Shown in pieces: positions 16,865 to 26,456 of a stretch of 64,000 nt of DNA. Under the pieces are notes generated by a model. That model did no database searches. It was not told the origin of the DNA and was given only the letters and a program-made list of their open reading frames with translations. The stretch is from CALBJU01 sp965247125 (GTDB taxonomy: Bacteria; Bacteroidota; Rhodothermia; Rhodothermales; UBA10348). The stretch covers positions 186,001 through 250,000 of the forward strand of contig CBDFGO010000003.1 of assembly GCA_965247125.1 (NCBI GenBank), written 5' to 3'. Position 1 is the first letter of the stretch. Each line of letters begins with the position of its first letter. A program made the translations under genes and the position numbers.

Positions 16865-18039
16865 TTCGCTTCAATTTCGTTGGTGGCTACGGATCTTCTT
16901 GCCTGAATCCGAAGCCTGACCGCAAGACATATGGCCAGTACTACTCCAATTGCCAGCGGGGCGAAGTCGAGGTAAGTGCAGGTCAAAACGACAAGTGCCG
17001 TTGCTGGTAGCAAGTTTCTGTCTGCGCGATCGCTCTTGTGAAACTGTTCGTGGACTATCCACAGGCTGAATACAAAGATCGCCGCCGGGATTGACAGGGC
17101 GGCATTTGCCGAAATCGCACTGATCTCAGAATGACCGCTCAGATAGTCAATCTGAATCGCGAGGCCAGCGCCCACCGCGGCGATGGATGCGAAGATGAAC
17201 AGATGACCGTATCCCCAGACAAATCCGTTCTGTGTTCCGTCCAACGCCTTGTGACCCAGTTCACTGAAATAGAGCCACCACATCGTGAAAACGATCAATA
17301 AACCACCGCCAATGAGCATATCCAGCTGTGAATCCAGAAGGGATATACCCGTCACAGAGCCCAGCGCGTTTGAGAGCGCCAGCAGCGACTCACCAAGCAC
17401 GATGATGGTGAACAGTCCGTACCGTTCGATGATGTGGTCGCGGTGCCAGGTAGTCGTCGCCGACTTCTCCGCCACGTACGGTACCATCAGCTCACAGATA
17501 ATTGCGAACCCAACGAACGAAAGGAACCAGGAATCAGGCACGAAAAAGTAACCAAATACCCAAAATGTCTGGCAGATGGTTATACCAGCTGCATACCGTT
17601 GCGATGTTTTTCTTCGCCCGGAATCGTTTTTTGCCGCTCGCAGCCAGAGCGAGACCAGAGCCAGTCGCATTACAACGTATCCGAAGACTGCGACTGACAT
17701 ATCGAGATTTTCAAAAATCGGAGGGATTCCAGACGCGATGATCAGTGCTCCGACCATCATGATCATTACTGCGATCCTGTAGGGTACGTCGTCATTGTCG
17801 TAGGCCGAAGCAAACCAAGTGAAGTTCATCCAGGCCCACCAGATGGCAAAGAATGAGATGAAATACTTGATCAGCCCTTCGGCGAAGTGATGCTCGCTGA
17901 TGGCGTGATGAAGGCCATTCGCAGCTGCGGCCACTGCAATAACAGAAACGAGATCGAAGAACAGTTCCAGGGCCGTCGAGGCGCGATGGCCTTCCGACAA
18001 GTTCCGGCCCGGCATGGGTCGGATGAAATTGTAATTCAT
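16861..18039 (-). CDS. ltrA: low-temperature-requirement A (LtrA) family membrane protein
   Basis: The 392-residue integral membrane protein begins with a conserved cytoplasmic stretch and the family hallmark TALELFFDLVSVIAV, followed by about ten to eleven predicted transmembrane helices, with the conserved segments WWAWMNFTWFASAYD and FTIIVLGESLLAL. LtrA was named from a Listeria mutant that fails to grow in the cold; the biochemical function is unknown. Length and motifs are normal for the family. It has no clear operon partner. Confidence 0.9.
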   Translation of the reverse strand: MNYNFIRPMPGRNLSEGHRASTALELFFDLVSVIAVAAAANGLHHAISEHHFAEGLIKYFISFFAIWWAWMNFTWFASAYDNDDVPYRIAVMIMMVGALIIASGIPPIFENLDMSVAVFGYVVMRLALVSLWLRAAKNDSGRRKTSQRYAAGITICQTFWVFGYFFVPDSWFLSFVGFAIICELMVPYVAEKSATTTWHRDHIIERYGLFTIIVLGESLLALSNALGSVTGISLLDSQLDMLIGGGLLIVFTMWWLYFSELGHKALDGTQNGFVWGYGHLFIFASIAAVGAGLAIQIDYLSGHSEISAISANAALSIPAAIFVFSLWIVHEQFHKSDRADRNLLPATALVVLTCTYLDFAPLAIGVVLAICLAVRLRIQARRSVATNEIEAN

Positions 18040-18118
18040 CGCGGTCTTCTGATTTCTGGATTTTGGTCAAATTAGTCATCAGCTTTCAATTCAACTCGAA
18101 ATAGCCGATACCATCAGT

Positions 18119-18370
18119 ATGAAGACCATAATCCATAATGGGCACAGCATCGAAGCGCCGGGATCACACATCACCGGACTGGAAATCGTGCGTTACGACG
18201 GCCAAGTCGTTTCGCGAAAGCGATCAATTCTCGGTGCCACCCACGTCTTTGAAGCAGAAGAAGACGGAGCAACCGTTGAGTACACCGTAGCGATCGGCAC
18301 AAAGTGGCATGGTTTCGCAGCCACGTGCAGGATCTATAGAGACGGAGAGCTTCTCTTCACCGACTGCTGA
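18119..18370 (+). CDS. small conserved-looking protein of unknown function
   Basis: The 83-residue protein is predicted to be mainly beta strand (TVEYTVAIGTKWHGFAATC and IYRDGELLF), with two cysteines near the C-terminus and no signal peptide or membrane helix. I do not recognise the family. It lies 79 bp from the divergent ltrA start and 92 bp before the amber-interrupted kinase gene. Its composition is consistent with a real gene. Confidence 0.6.
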   Translation: MKTIIHNGHSIEAPGSHITGLEIVRYDGQVVSRKRSILGATHVFEAEEDGATVEYTVAIGTKWHGFAATCRIYRDGELLFTDC

Positions 18371-18462
18371 CTCAAGATCGAGACCAGGAAAACGTGTATT
18401 CCAGTCCTTGTCATTCACCCGACAATAGGCGATTATTGAGCTGATCCACCCTGAGCAAGGTC

Positions 18463-21114
18463 ATGATTGGCACCACGTTATCACACTATCGCATCGACGC
18501 AGAGCTTGGGCGCGGCGGCATGGGCATCGTTTACCGGGCCCACGACACTAAGCTGAACCGCGAAGTGGCGCTGAAAGTGCTTCCGAGCGCCGCCCTCGCC
18601 ACCGAAGATGACCGGGCCCGCCTCTACCGCGAGGCCCAGGCCGCCGCGCAGCTTCACCACCCCAACATTGCAACCATCTTCGAGATCGACGAGGCCGTTC
18701 CAAGCGACGCACCGCACGGCACCCAGCCGAGCCCGTTCATTGCGATGGAGTTCGTTGAGGGGGAAACGCTCTACGATCATATTCAGAAAGCCCCACTGAA
18801 AATCTCAGAAGCCGTTCGCGTGGCGACTGAGATCGCCCAGGCGCTCAAAATGGCGCACTCGAAAGACATCGTACACCGCGATATCAAGAGCGCTAATATC
18901 ATGCTCGACGGTGAAGGCCGGGCGAAAGTACTCGATTTTGGCCTGGCGAAGACGTCTCAATCGACCCAGCTCACGCGTCTCGGCTCCACGCTGGGAACGA
19001 TCGCGTACATGAGTCCCGAACAGGCGCGGGCCGAAGAAGTCGATCATCACGCAGACATCTGGGCGCTGGGTGTGGTTCTCTAGGAGATGGTGACTGGCAA
19101 ACATCCCTTCGCTGGCGACTGTGAACAGGCCGTTGTCTACTCCATACTGAATGAAGAACCGGAACCACTGACCGCGTTGCGAACCGGCGTACCTCTGGCG
19201 GTTGAGAGCATAGTTGAAAAGTGTCTGAGAAAGGATGCCAAGCATCGGTATCAGTCAGCCGCAGGCGTGATTGCAGACCTGGAAGCTGTTAAATCGGGAA
19301 GTGGTTCCACATCCCGAACAGGAGTGCGAGCGAGCGCGATTTCGGTGGCTCCGTCGGAGATTCATCCAAAAATCTCGAGTGGGTCCGCATGGATCTGGGC
19401 AGCCGCACTGGCAAAAACTGCAGTCAGCGCGGCGCTGTTGGGACGGCTGACATCACCCCGGCCGGAAGCTCCTCTCACCGAATTCGTGATCAGCGAACGG
19501 CCGATACCCCAAGGATTTGATTTAAGCTTTCCTCGAATTGCCCCAAATGGCGAGGTGGTTGCACTTCCACTCAATAATCAGATTTATCTTCGACAGCTGT
19601 CCTCGGAGCAAATTCGCCCAATACCCGGTACGGAGGGCGGACAGGCCTTTTTCTGGTCTCCCGACAGCAGGTTTCTTGGGTTCCATCGAGAAGGCTCCAT
19701 CTGGAAAATTGATATCAGCGGTGGGCTGCCTCAGCAACTGGCCGTGTTGCCGGCTGGTTTTCCGTGGGCCGGGACGTGGACTGAAGAGGGCATCATTTAT
19801 GCCAACATAGCGAGAGGTCCTGGAAGAGGAGAATTACACAGAATACCCGATCGGGGAGGAGTCGCCGTCAAGGTAATCCCTTCTGACACCACGTTGCAAT
19901 CAGGCGCTCTACTGTTACCGGAGGCCATACGAGGAACAGGCGATATCCTGTTTACGTGGCTGAGTGAGGACGACATCACCACATTCGGAACCTATCGACT
20001 GTCTGGAGATGATGTCACGCTGGTTTCGCGGGAGCACTACATGTATGGCATGCAGTTGGATTCCGAAGGATATTTGCTCTACGGTGGCAACGATGCACAC
20101 ATGTGGACGGTACCGTACGATAAGGAAAATGCGCAACCTACGGGCGAACCAGTATTGGTGATACGAGACGTCAATTCGGGTTCTGTCTCCGAGAACGGCT
20201 CGTTGGTGTACACCCGAATCAATCCTGGCAGTTCTCAATTTGGCTGGGTTGACTTCGAGGGGAGGAAATTATCCGAAAGTGGAGGTAGCCGGGCCCTAAG
20301 TGTCCTACCCCGAATGTCTTCAGATGGATCTTTTTACCTGTTCATGGCAAGGCCCGCTGTGAGCGATGTCTCATCAGCAGAAATAACCAACGCACAGTTG
20401 TTCATTCACAGAATAGCGGAGGGAACCGAGCAGATTTTAACCGAAAAGAGAGGAACGATAGTCGGTTTCAGTCTCTCGCCTGACGACCAGCAGATCGCAC
20501 TCAGCTATGATTGGGATATCTGGCTGCTCGAAGTGGACGGGACGGGCTTCGAACCGTTGGAAACGTCCGGAGCCGCGCTTACGAATCCGATCTGGACAGC
20601 CGACGGAAAGATTATTTATGTCAATTCAGAATCCGGATCGGGTGATCTCTGGATTCGAGACCCTCATCCCGATTCGACATCTCGGTCTCTGATCACTTCT
20701 CCATCATACCTTGCAAACGGAAGGGTTTCGCCGGATGGAATGGTATTGTCATATCTGTCGATTGGCGACATCAACGATCCGGCCACGAGTTCGGTGATGG
20801 TCCAGGACTATCGTGATCTGTCGATTCCGGCGCGTAGACTGGCAGTGGGCACTGCACAGCGTTGGAGCCCAGATGGCAGACGGCTCTACTGGCGCTCCGG
20901 AGGAAGCATGATGCAATGGACCGTACCTGACGACCTGTCGGGCGTCCTTGGTTCGCCGACTGCATTGTTCGAAGTGGGCGGTTTGGATCTGCACGATACA
21001 CGGGTGTTCGCAATTGGTCCGAACAATGAGCGTTTCCTGATGAATTTCAAGACGTCCGAGTCTTCGGAGTTGACGATACTGGTTCAAAACTGGATACGAC
21101 TGTTGGATGAGTAA
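18463..21114 (+). pseudogene. Ser/Thr kinase-PD40 protein with an amber codon in the kinase domain
   Basis: The frame 18463-21114 (883 codons) is open except for TAG at 19081-19083, codon 207. Before it come the Gly-rich loop GRGGMGIVYRA, the catalytic Lys in REVALKVLP, the loop VHRDIKSANIML, DFG and the SPEQARAEEV segment. The TAG stands where paralogs have Tyr in GVVLYEM; the frame then resumes with EMVTGKHPFAG, the end of the kinase domain, a weak membrane segment and PD40 repeats. The family is a membrane-bound kinase with a propeller sensor outside. As read, translation would give a kinase truncated in subdomain IX, unless the codon is suppressed. A new start at ATG 19087 would give a kinase-less propeller without a signal. 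Confidence 0.85.
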
Positions 21115-21178
21115 CCACCGCTAACCATGGCACTCCTGCTCTGGACGGTTCAACACTCTTACAATCTGGTGATTGTAG

Positions 21179-22357
21179 ATGATCTCTTCAGATGAAAATT
21201 TATCCGTGGTGCCGTCTTACGACCTGATTGCCTGGCGCAAAGAAATCCCGCTTCTGGACCGATTTATTCCCCTGAATAATTGCTCGCATGCGCCACAGAT
21301 GAGACGGACGTCGGAGGCTGCAGAAGAGTACTTGAGAGAGTGGAATCGGCTCGGTATGGATTGGGACTCGTGGATGGCGGAGATCGAGAAGTGTCGCGCG
21401 GCATTTGCGGGTCTCATAGGGGCGGAGCCGCATGAGATTGCAATCACGACCTCGGTATCGGCGGCAACCGCGGCAGTAGCTTCCTCGCTTGATTTTCGAG
21501 GTGAGCGCAGGAAAGTCGTGGCTTCAGGAGCTGAATTCCCGACAGTGGGGCACGTATGGAAGGCGCAGGAGCGATTGGGGGCAGAGGTTGATTGGGTGCC
21601 TGTTCGTGATGAACAAATGTTTTCGGCTGACTATGCAGAGCACCTGGATGAAAGGACGGCCATCGTTTCAGCGACACACGCGTGGTATCAGAACGGATCG
21701 CTGCAGGACATTGAAGAAATCTCGAGGCTGGCTCACGAGAATGGCACCCTCGTTTATGTAGACGCCTACCAGACGGCTGGCGTCGTTCCGATCGACGTGA
21801 AAAAAATGAACGTAGATTTTCTCGCAGTCGGCGCTTTAAAGTACTTGTTGGGTATTCCGGGGATCGCCTTCATGTATGTTAGACAAGAAGTTGCGGAAAA
21901 AGTACATCCGACTGTCACAGGCTGGTTCGGACGTCAAGATCCGTTTGCGTTCGATGAAAAGCTGCTCGACTGGGCGCCGTCGGCCAGGCGATTTGACACA
22001 GGTACGCCACCCATTATCAACGCATACATCGCGCGGGTGGGCATCGATACCATTCGAGAACTCGGACCACGAGCGATCAGGGAATGGACACTGCAATTGT
22101 CGGGAAGGATCGTGGATCGCGCGCGCGAACTCGGATTGGAGATTCACGGCCCCGAAACTCCTCAGATGCGTACACCTTCGACAGCCATTCGGTGCGGAAC
22201 GAAAAATTCTCACGATGTCGAAATCGCGCTCAAAAACCGAGGAGTACTGACGTCGGCGCGCGGTCCTGTAATTCGCCTGGCGCCACATTTCTACAACACC
22301 CTGGATGAGGTTGACTCGGCCGTCGACATACTCGCTGATGTTCTGAGGAGTCCATGA
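21179..22357 (+). CDS. class V PLP-dependent aminotransferase/desulfurase-like enzyme
   Basis: The 392-residue cytosolic enzyme shows the class V fold: the cofactor-binding region AITTSVSAATAAVASS, the Asp of VYVDAYQTAG that binds the pyridine nitrogen, and the Schiff-base Lys in VGALKYLLG. It lacks the active-site Cys loop of SufS/NifS in its usual place, so a kynureninase- or isopenicillin-epimerase-like reaction on an amino acid is more likely than cysteine desulfuration. The substrate cannot be named from sequence. The stop codon overlaps the start of a sodium:amino-acid symporter gene (ATGA at 22354), suggesting that the transporter brings in its substrate. Confidence 0.85.
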   Translation: MISSDENLSVVPSYDLIAWRKEIPLLDRFIPLNNCSHAPQMRRTSEAAEEYLREWNRLGMDWDSWMAEIEKCRAAFAGLIGAEPHEIAITTSVSAATAAVASSLDFRGERRKVVASGAEFPTVGHVWKAQERLGAEVDWVPVRDEQMFSADYAEHLDERTAIVSATHAWYQNGSLQDIEEISRLAHENGTLVYVDAYQTAGVVPIDVKKMNVDFLAVGALKYLLGIPGIAFMYVRQEVAEKVHPTVTGWFGRQDPFAFDEKLLDWAPSARRFDTGTPPIINAYIARVGIDTIRELGPRAIREWTLQLSGRIVDRARELGLEIHGPETPQMRTPSTAIRCGTKNSHDVEIALKNRGVLTSARGPVIRLAPHFYNTLDEVDSAVDILADVLRSP

Positions 22358-23694
22358 GCCGCGAGACTTTTTCATCTCGATTTGGCCTGCTTGTCACGAT
22401 GATCGGAGTGGCGGTGGGTCTGGGAAACGTCTGGCGATTTCCGTATATGGTCGGCGAGTTCGGCGGCGCCCCATTCGTTTTGTTCTATGTCCTGATGACC
22501 CTTCTGATCGGCGTGCCTGCGCTGATGGCCGAATGGACGCTCGGGCGCTCAACGCAGCGCGGTCCGATGGGTGCCTTCCAAGCGAGTGGCGTCCCCGGAG
22601 GCCGGTTCATTGGGTGGGCATTTTTTCTGATCGTGCTCGCAGCCACGGCATACTATACGAACGCCGTCGGGTGGGTGTTGTATCACGCTGTCGCTGAAAT
22701 CCTGGCATTGGTGGGAGTTTCTCTGGATCCCAGCCGCATTCTCCCCCCTGAGACCGGATTCGACGGCACGTCGTTTGGCTTGCAATTGGCTTCCACGGGC
22801 GTAGTAATCGGGGCCTGTGCGATTGTGTTGGTTACGGGCCTGAAGAAGGGCATCGAGCGAATTTCCCGATTTGTGCTACCGACGCTGTTCGTGATCCTGC
22901 TCATATTGATCGTGCGTGGGGTGACGTTGCCGGGGGCTGGAGCCGGAATAGACTGGTTCATACTCAAGTTCGATGCTTCGGCTCTCACGGGATCCGTCAT
23001 GATGGCCGCCCTGGGCCAGGCTATTTTCAGCCTCTCACTCGGCGGAACCTACATGGTGGTGTACGGCTCATACCTTCGAGAGGGTGAATCCATTTTGTCC
23101 GGGGCGGCCTGGACAGCGGCCGGCGACCTTACCGCAGGACTTCTTGCCGGTTTTGCCATCTTTCCAGCCGTATTTGCACTTGGACTTGAGCCAGCAGCGG
23201 GTCCTGGACTATTATTTTCTACCCTTCCGGCGGTATTCGATGGAATTCCGGCAGGTGCTTTTTTCGGGCTCCTCTTCTTTGTCGGCCTCGCGGGTGCCGC
23301 CTGGCTGTCGGACATCGCGGCCTTCGAAGTGTTGATCGCTGGACTGACTGACAAGACTACACTTTCGCGCCGACGCGCAGTTTTAGGGTGCTCTATGGTC
23401 GTCTTGTTGCTCGCCATCCCGACCATGATCAACATGTCTATATTCGTCCCGTGGGACTTGGCCTTTGGCTCGGGAATGCAGACGCTAGGTGCCTTACTGG
23501 CCGTCCTAACCGTCGGGTGGGCGTTAAACCGCGGGGAAGTGTTGAAGCAGATTACCGGCTCAAGCGAGCAAAGTGACTCAAAAGGATTCACGTGGCTGCT
23601 ATACATCTGGATTCGATACGTCATTCCAGTTGCCATCGTCATGGTCGGCATCTGGTGGATGCTCACCGATCTTCTGCAGATTATCGAATTGTAG
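22354..23694 (+). CDS. neurotransmitter:sodium symporter (NSS/SNF) family transporter
   Basis: The 446-residue inner-membrane protein begins with SRFGLLVTMIGVAVGLGNVWRF written across helix 1; GLGNVWRFPY is the hallmark of the LeuT/TnaT/MhsT fold, where the unwound part of helix 1 binds sodium and substrate. About eleven helices are predicted, as in most bacterial members. It should take up an amino acid or related amine with sodium. It is translationally coupled to the class V PLP enzyme upstream. The next gene starts 92 bp further on. Confidence 0.92.
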   Translation: MSRETFSSRFGLLVTMIGVAVGLGNVWRFPYMVGEFGGAPFVLFYVLMTLLIGVPALMAEWTLGRSTQRGPMGAFQASGVPGGRFIGWAFFLIVLAATAYYTNAVGWVLYHAVAEILALVGVSLDPSRILPPETGFDGTSFGLQLASTGVVIGACAIVLVTGLKKGIERISRFVLPTLFVILLILIVRGVTLPGAGAGIDWFILKFDASALTGSVMMAALGQAIFSLSLGGTYMVVYGSYLREGESILSGAAWTAAGDLTAGLLAGFAIFPAVFALGLEPAAGPGLLFSTLPAVFDGIPAGAFFGLLFFVGLAGAAWLSDIAAFEVLIAGLTDKTTLSRRRAVLGCSMVVLLLAIPTMINMSIFVPWDLAFGSGMQTLGALLAVLTVGWALNRGEVLKQITGSSEQSDSKGFTWLLYIWIRYVIPVAIVMVGIWWMLTDLLQIIEL

Positions 23695-23786
23695 CGCATG
23701 TGAAGTGGGTGGACTTCCCAGTGGGAAATAATCGTTGCTAATTCGATCGTGGCTACCGATTATGAGCCTTCTCCACCCATTGATCA

Positions 23787-26456
23787 ATGATTGGCTCCAC
23801 CCTCTCACACTATCGCATCGACGCCGAACTCGGGCGCGGCGGCATGGGCATCGTGTACCGGGCCCAAGACACTAAGCTAAACCGCGAGGTGGCGGTGAAA
23901 GTGTTGCCGAGCGCTGCCCTCGCCACCGAAGATGATCGGGCCCGGTTTTACCGCGAGGCCCAGGCCGCCGCGCAGCTGCATCTCCCCAACATCGCGACGA
24001 TCTTTGAAATCGATGAGGCGGTTCCGAGCGATGCACCACACGGCACGCAGCCGAGCCCATTCATCGCGATGGAATACATCGAGGGAGAAACCCTTGACGC
24101 TCGTATTAAAAAAGGTCCATTGAAGCTGAGCGACGTTATTCGACTCGCTTCGGAAATTGCAGAGGCACTCAAAGCAGCACATGCGAAAAATATCGTCCAC
24201 CGTGACGTAAAGAGTGCCAATGTGATGTTGACCACCGAGGGTTCAGCCAAAGTGCTAGATTTCGGCCTCGCGAAGACTGCTCAATCAACTCAACTGACGA
24301 GGATGGGCTCGACGCTTGGCACCGTCGGCTACATGAGTCCCGAGCAGGCCCGCGGCGAGGATGTTGACCATCGCACCGATCTTTGGGCCCTCGGAGTTGT
24401 GATCTATGAAATGATGGCGGGAGTCAGTCCCTTCGGAGGAGAATATGAGCAGGCGGTCGTGTACTCTATTCTGAACTCAGATCCGGAGCCGCTTACATCC
24501 ATTCGCACAGGTGTGCCCATGGAAATGGAGCGGATCGTGTCAAAGCTTTTAGCGAAGACCGCCAATAATCGATTTCAATCCGCCGATGACCTGCTGGTTG
24601 ATCTTCGAAATTTAGATCAGGCCAGCTCGCGTGTTTCTACGTCATCGCACAGTCACTCAAATATCACTGTTTCACCTGTCGGAGGGCAGACAAGAAATAT
24701 TGGAAGGCCATCATGGGCCTGGGCGCTTGCGGGTTTGGTCATTGGCCTTGCATTCATGCAGTTTGTTGTTGGTGGCTCAACCCAACTCCAACACGAACCA
24801 GTGCGCTCTCAAATCAACTTACCAGAAGGAGTTGTCCTGGCCCCACGCTTGATGGCGCCTCTTGGCATCGACCGCCAGGCCATTGCGTTGTCTCAGGATG
24901 GGTCGACGTTGGCAATCGTTGGATCCTTCGAAGAAACCAGCGCCATCTACGTGCGCCTTCTCTCCGAAAATGCATTCCGACGCTTGGCCGGTACGGAAGG
25001 AGCGTACGCAGTGGCCTTTTCTCCAGATGGCGAACAGATAGCTTTTTATGTTCGCGACCGACTGTCTGTAAGTCCTGTATCGGGTGGTTCACCAAGGGAG
25101 ATCGCCAGAGTGGCTCTGCCGTATGGATTGTTGTGGTTGAACGACGAATCACTTCTTATTAACGATGATGAGGGTGTATCGCTAAAGATCATCAATGTGT
25201 CAGAACGGACTGTGAGAAAGCTGAATATCGCGGCAAACGTCGATTCGCAGATCTTGATGGGAGAAATCTTTCAGCCCACTGGACTGCTTCCCAACGGTAG
25301 CGTGTTGGCCGATAGTTGGTCACTGAATGCCAGTTATCGAATTGATCTTGAAAACGATCAGGCAGTACAAATCACACTACAGAAATCCTCACCGCAGTTC
25401 ATTTCCTCAGGGTATGCGGTTGCAGTTGACGGAAAGGGTGTTGCCATCAGTGCTGCGGATACAGAGAGCGGCCTATCGAGAGGTACTCCCGTATCTCTGA
25501 TGGACAGTCTCTATTTCCGCTATATCGCGCAATTTGCAGTCTCCAACAGCGGAATTTTCGTGGGAGCTCGAGGCCCTAACCTGAGTCGAACTCGTTTTAA
25601 TTGGTTGAACCAAGACGGCTCTTTAACCGCGCTGCCTTTTCCTGAAGACGATTACGGAAAGTTCGAAATCTCTCCTGATGGCCGCTCTCTTGCGGTCGAG
25701 GTATATGGTGTCGAAGGATCGGATATCTTGATTTATGATCTGGAACGGGGATCTACAACACGTCTCACAAACGAGGGCAGAAATTCCCTTCCACTTTGGA
25801 CAAGCGACGGTAAGTCAGTCATCTATCAGAATCGAGTATCGAGTCGGTCCTCGCTCCTAAAGCAGGATGTTGACGGCCTCTCTCTACCGGACACGATGAC
25901 AACGCAACTACTCCATCCTGAATTCATCTCTCCTGACGGGCAACATGTGGGCGTGGTGTTCAAAGATGGAGAAGATTCCTTTGACCTGTATTTCTTCGAT
26001 GTTGATGATTCGACCAGGTTATTTCCCATCGCCACAAATTCAGGGGCTACCGAAGGCCTGTCAAACATATCTGCCGCCGGTAATTTTGTTGCCTATACCT
26101 CCAGCCAAACCGGTAACTACGAGATCTATGTTCAACCCTTTCCTCCAGATGGCAGAGTCTGGCCCGTTTCTGTTGGCGGAGGTGAAGAGCCCGTTTGGGC
26201 CAATGGCGATCAAACCATCTACTATCGATATGGTGATCAGCTGTTCACCACAGAAGTAGAGTATGGTCCAGAGCGACCTTCATTTGGAATACCCAAGCTG
26301 GTTTATGCCGAACCGTTCGAAAATGTAGGAGGGTACTCCATAGACGTCTCACCGGTCGATGGTCGAGTGCTGATGCTAAAGGGAGAGAAAGATCCGCAGC
26401 CCGTCACTTCTCTCGAACTGATAACGAACGTGACATCTCTCGTGAAAGATCAATGA
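23787..26456 (+). CDS. Ser/Thr protein kinase with PD40 sensor domain
   Basis: The 889-residue protein is an intact member of the local kinase family. The kinase domain (about 1-270) has GRGGMGIVYRA, Lys38, Asp140 in VHRDVKSANVML, DFGLAK and MSPEQARGED. A linker follows, then a transmembrane helix near 310-330 (WALAGLVIGLAFMQFVV), and a C-terminal half of PD40/TolB-like propeller blades (FSPDGEQIAFY, ISPDGRSLAVE, YEIYVQPFPPDG). It should sense an extracytoplasmic signal and phosphorylate cytoplasmic Ser/Thr targets. The first 300 bp are almost identical to those of the kinases at 18463 and 26453 even at silent sites. It overlaps the next kinase gene by ATGA (26453-26456). Confidence 0.93.
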   Translation: MIGSTLSHYRIDAELGRGGMGIVYRAQDTKLNREVAVKVLPSAALATEDDRARFYREAQAAAQLHLPNIATIFEIDEAVPSDAPHGTQPSPFIAMEYIEGETLDARIKKGPLKLSDVIRLASEIAEALKAAHAKNIVHRDVKSANVMLTTEGSAKVLDFGLAKTAQSTQLTRMGSTLGTVGYMSPEQARGEDVDHRTDLWALGVVIYEMMAGVSPFGGEYEQAVVYSILNSDPEPLTSIRTGVPMEMERIVSKLLAKTANNRFQSADDLLVDLRNLDQASSRVSTSSHSHSNITVSPVGGQTRNIGRPSWAWALAGLVIGLAFMQFVVGGSTQLQHEPVRSQINLPEGVVLAPRLMAPLGIDRQAIALSQDGSTLAIVGSFEETSAIYVRLLSENAFRRLAGTEGAYAVAFSPDGEQIAFYVRDRLSVSPVSGGSPREIARVALPYGLLWLNDESLLINDDEGVSLKIINVSERTVRKLNIAANVDSQILMGEIFQPTGLLPNGSVLADSWSLNASYRIDLENDQAVQITLQKSSPQFISSGYAVAVDGKGVAISAADTESGLSRGTPVSLMDSLYFRYIAQFAVSNSGIFVGARGPNLSRTRFNWLNQDGSLTALPFPEDDYGKFEISPDGRSLAVEVYGVEGSDILIYDLERGSTTRLTNEGRNSLPLWTSDGKSVIYQNRVSSRSSLLKQDVDGLSLPDTMTTQLLHPEFISPDGQHVGVVFKDGEDSFDLYFFDVDDSTRLFPIATNSGATEGLSNISAAGNFVAYTSSQTGNYEIYVQPFPPDGRVWPVSVGGGEEPVWANGDQTIYYRYGDQLFTTEVEYGPERPSFGIPKLVYAEPFENVGGYSIDVSPVDGRVLMLKGEKDPQPVTSLELITNVTSLVKDQ

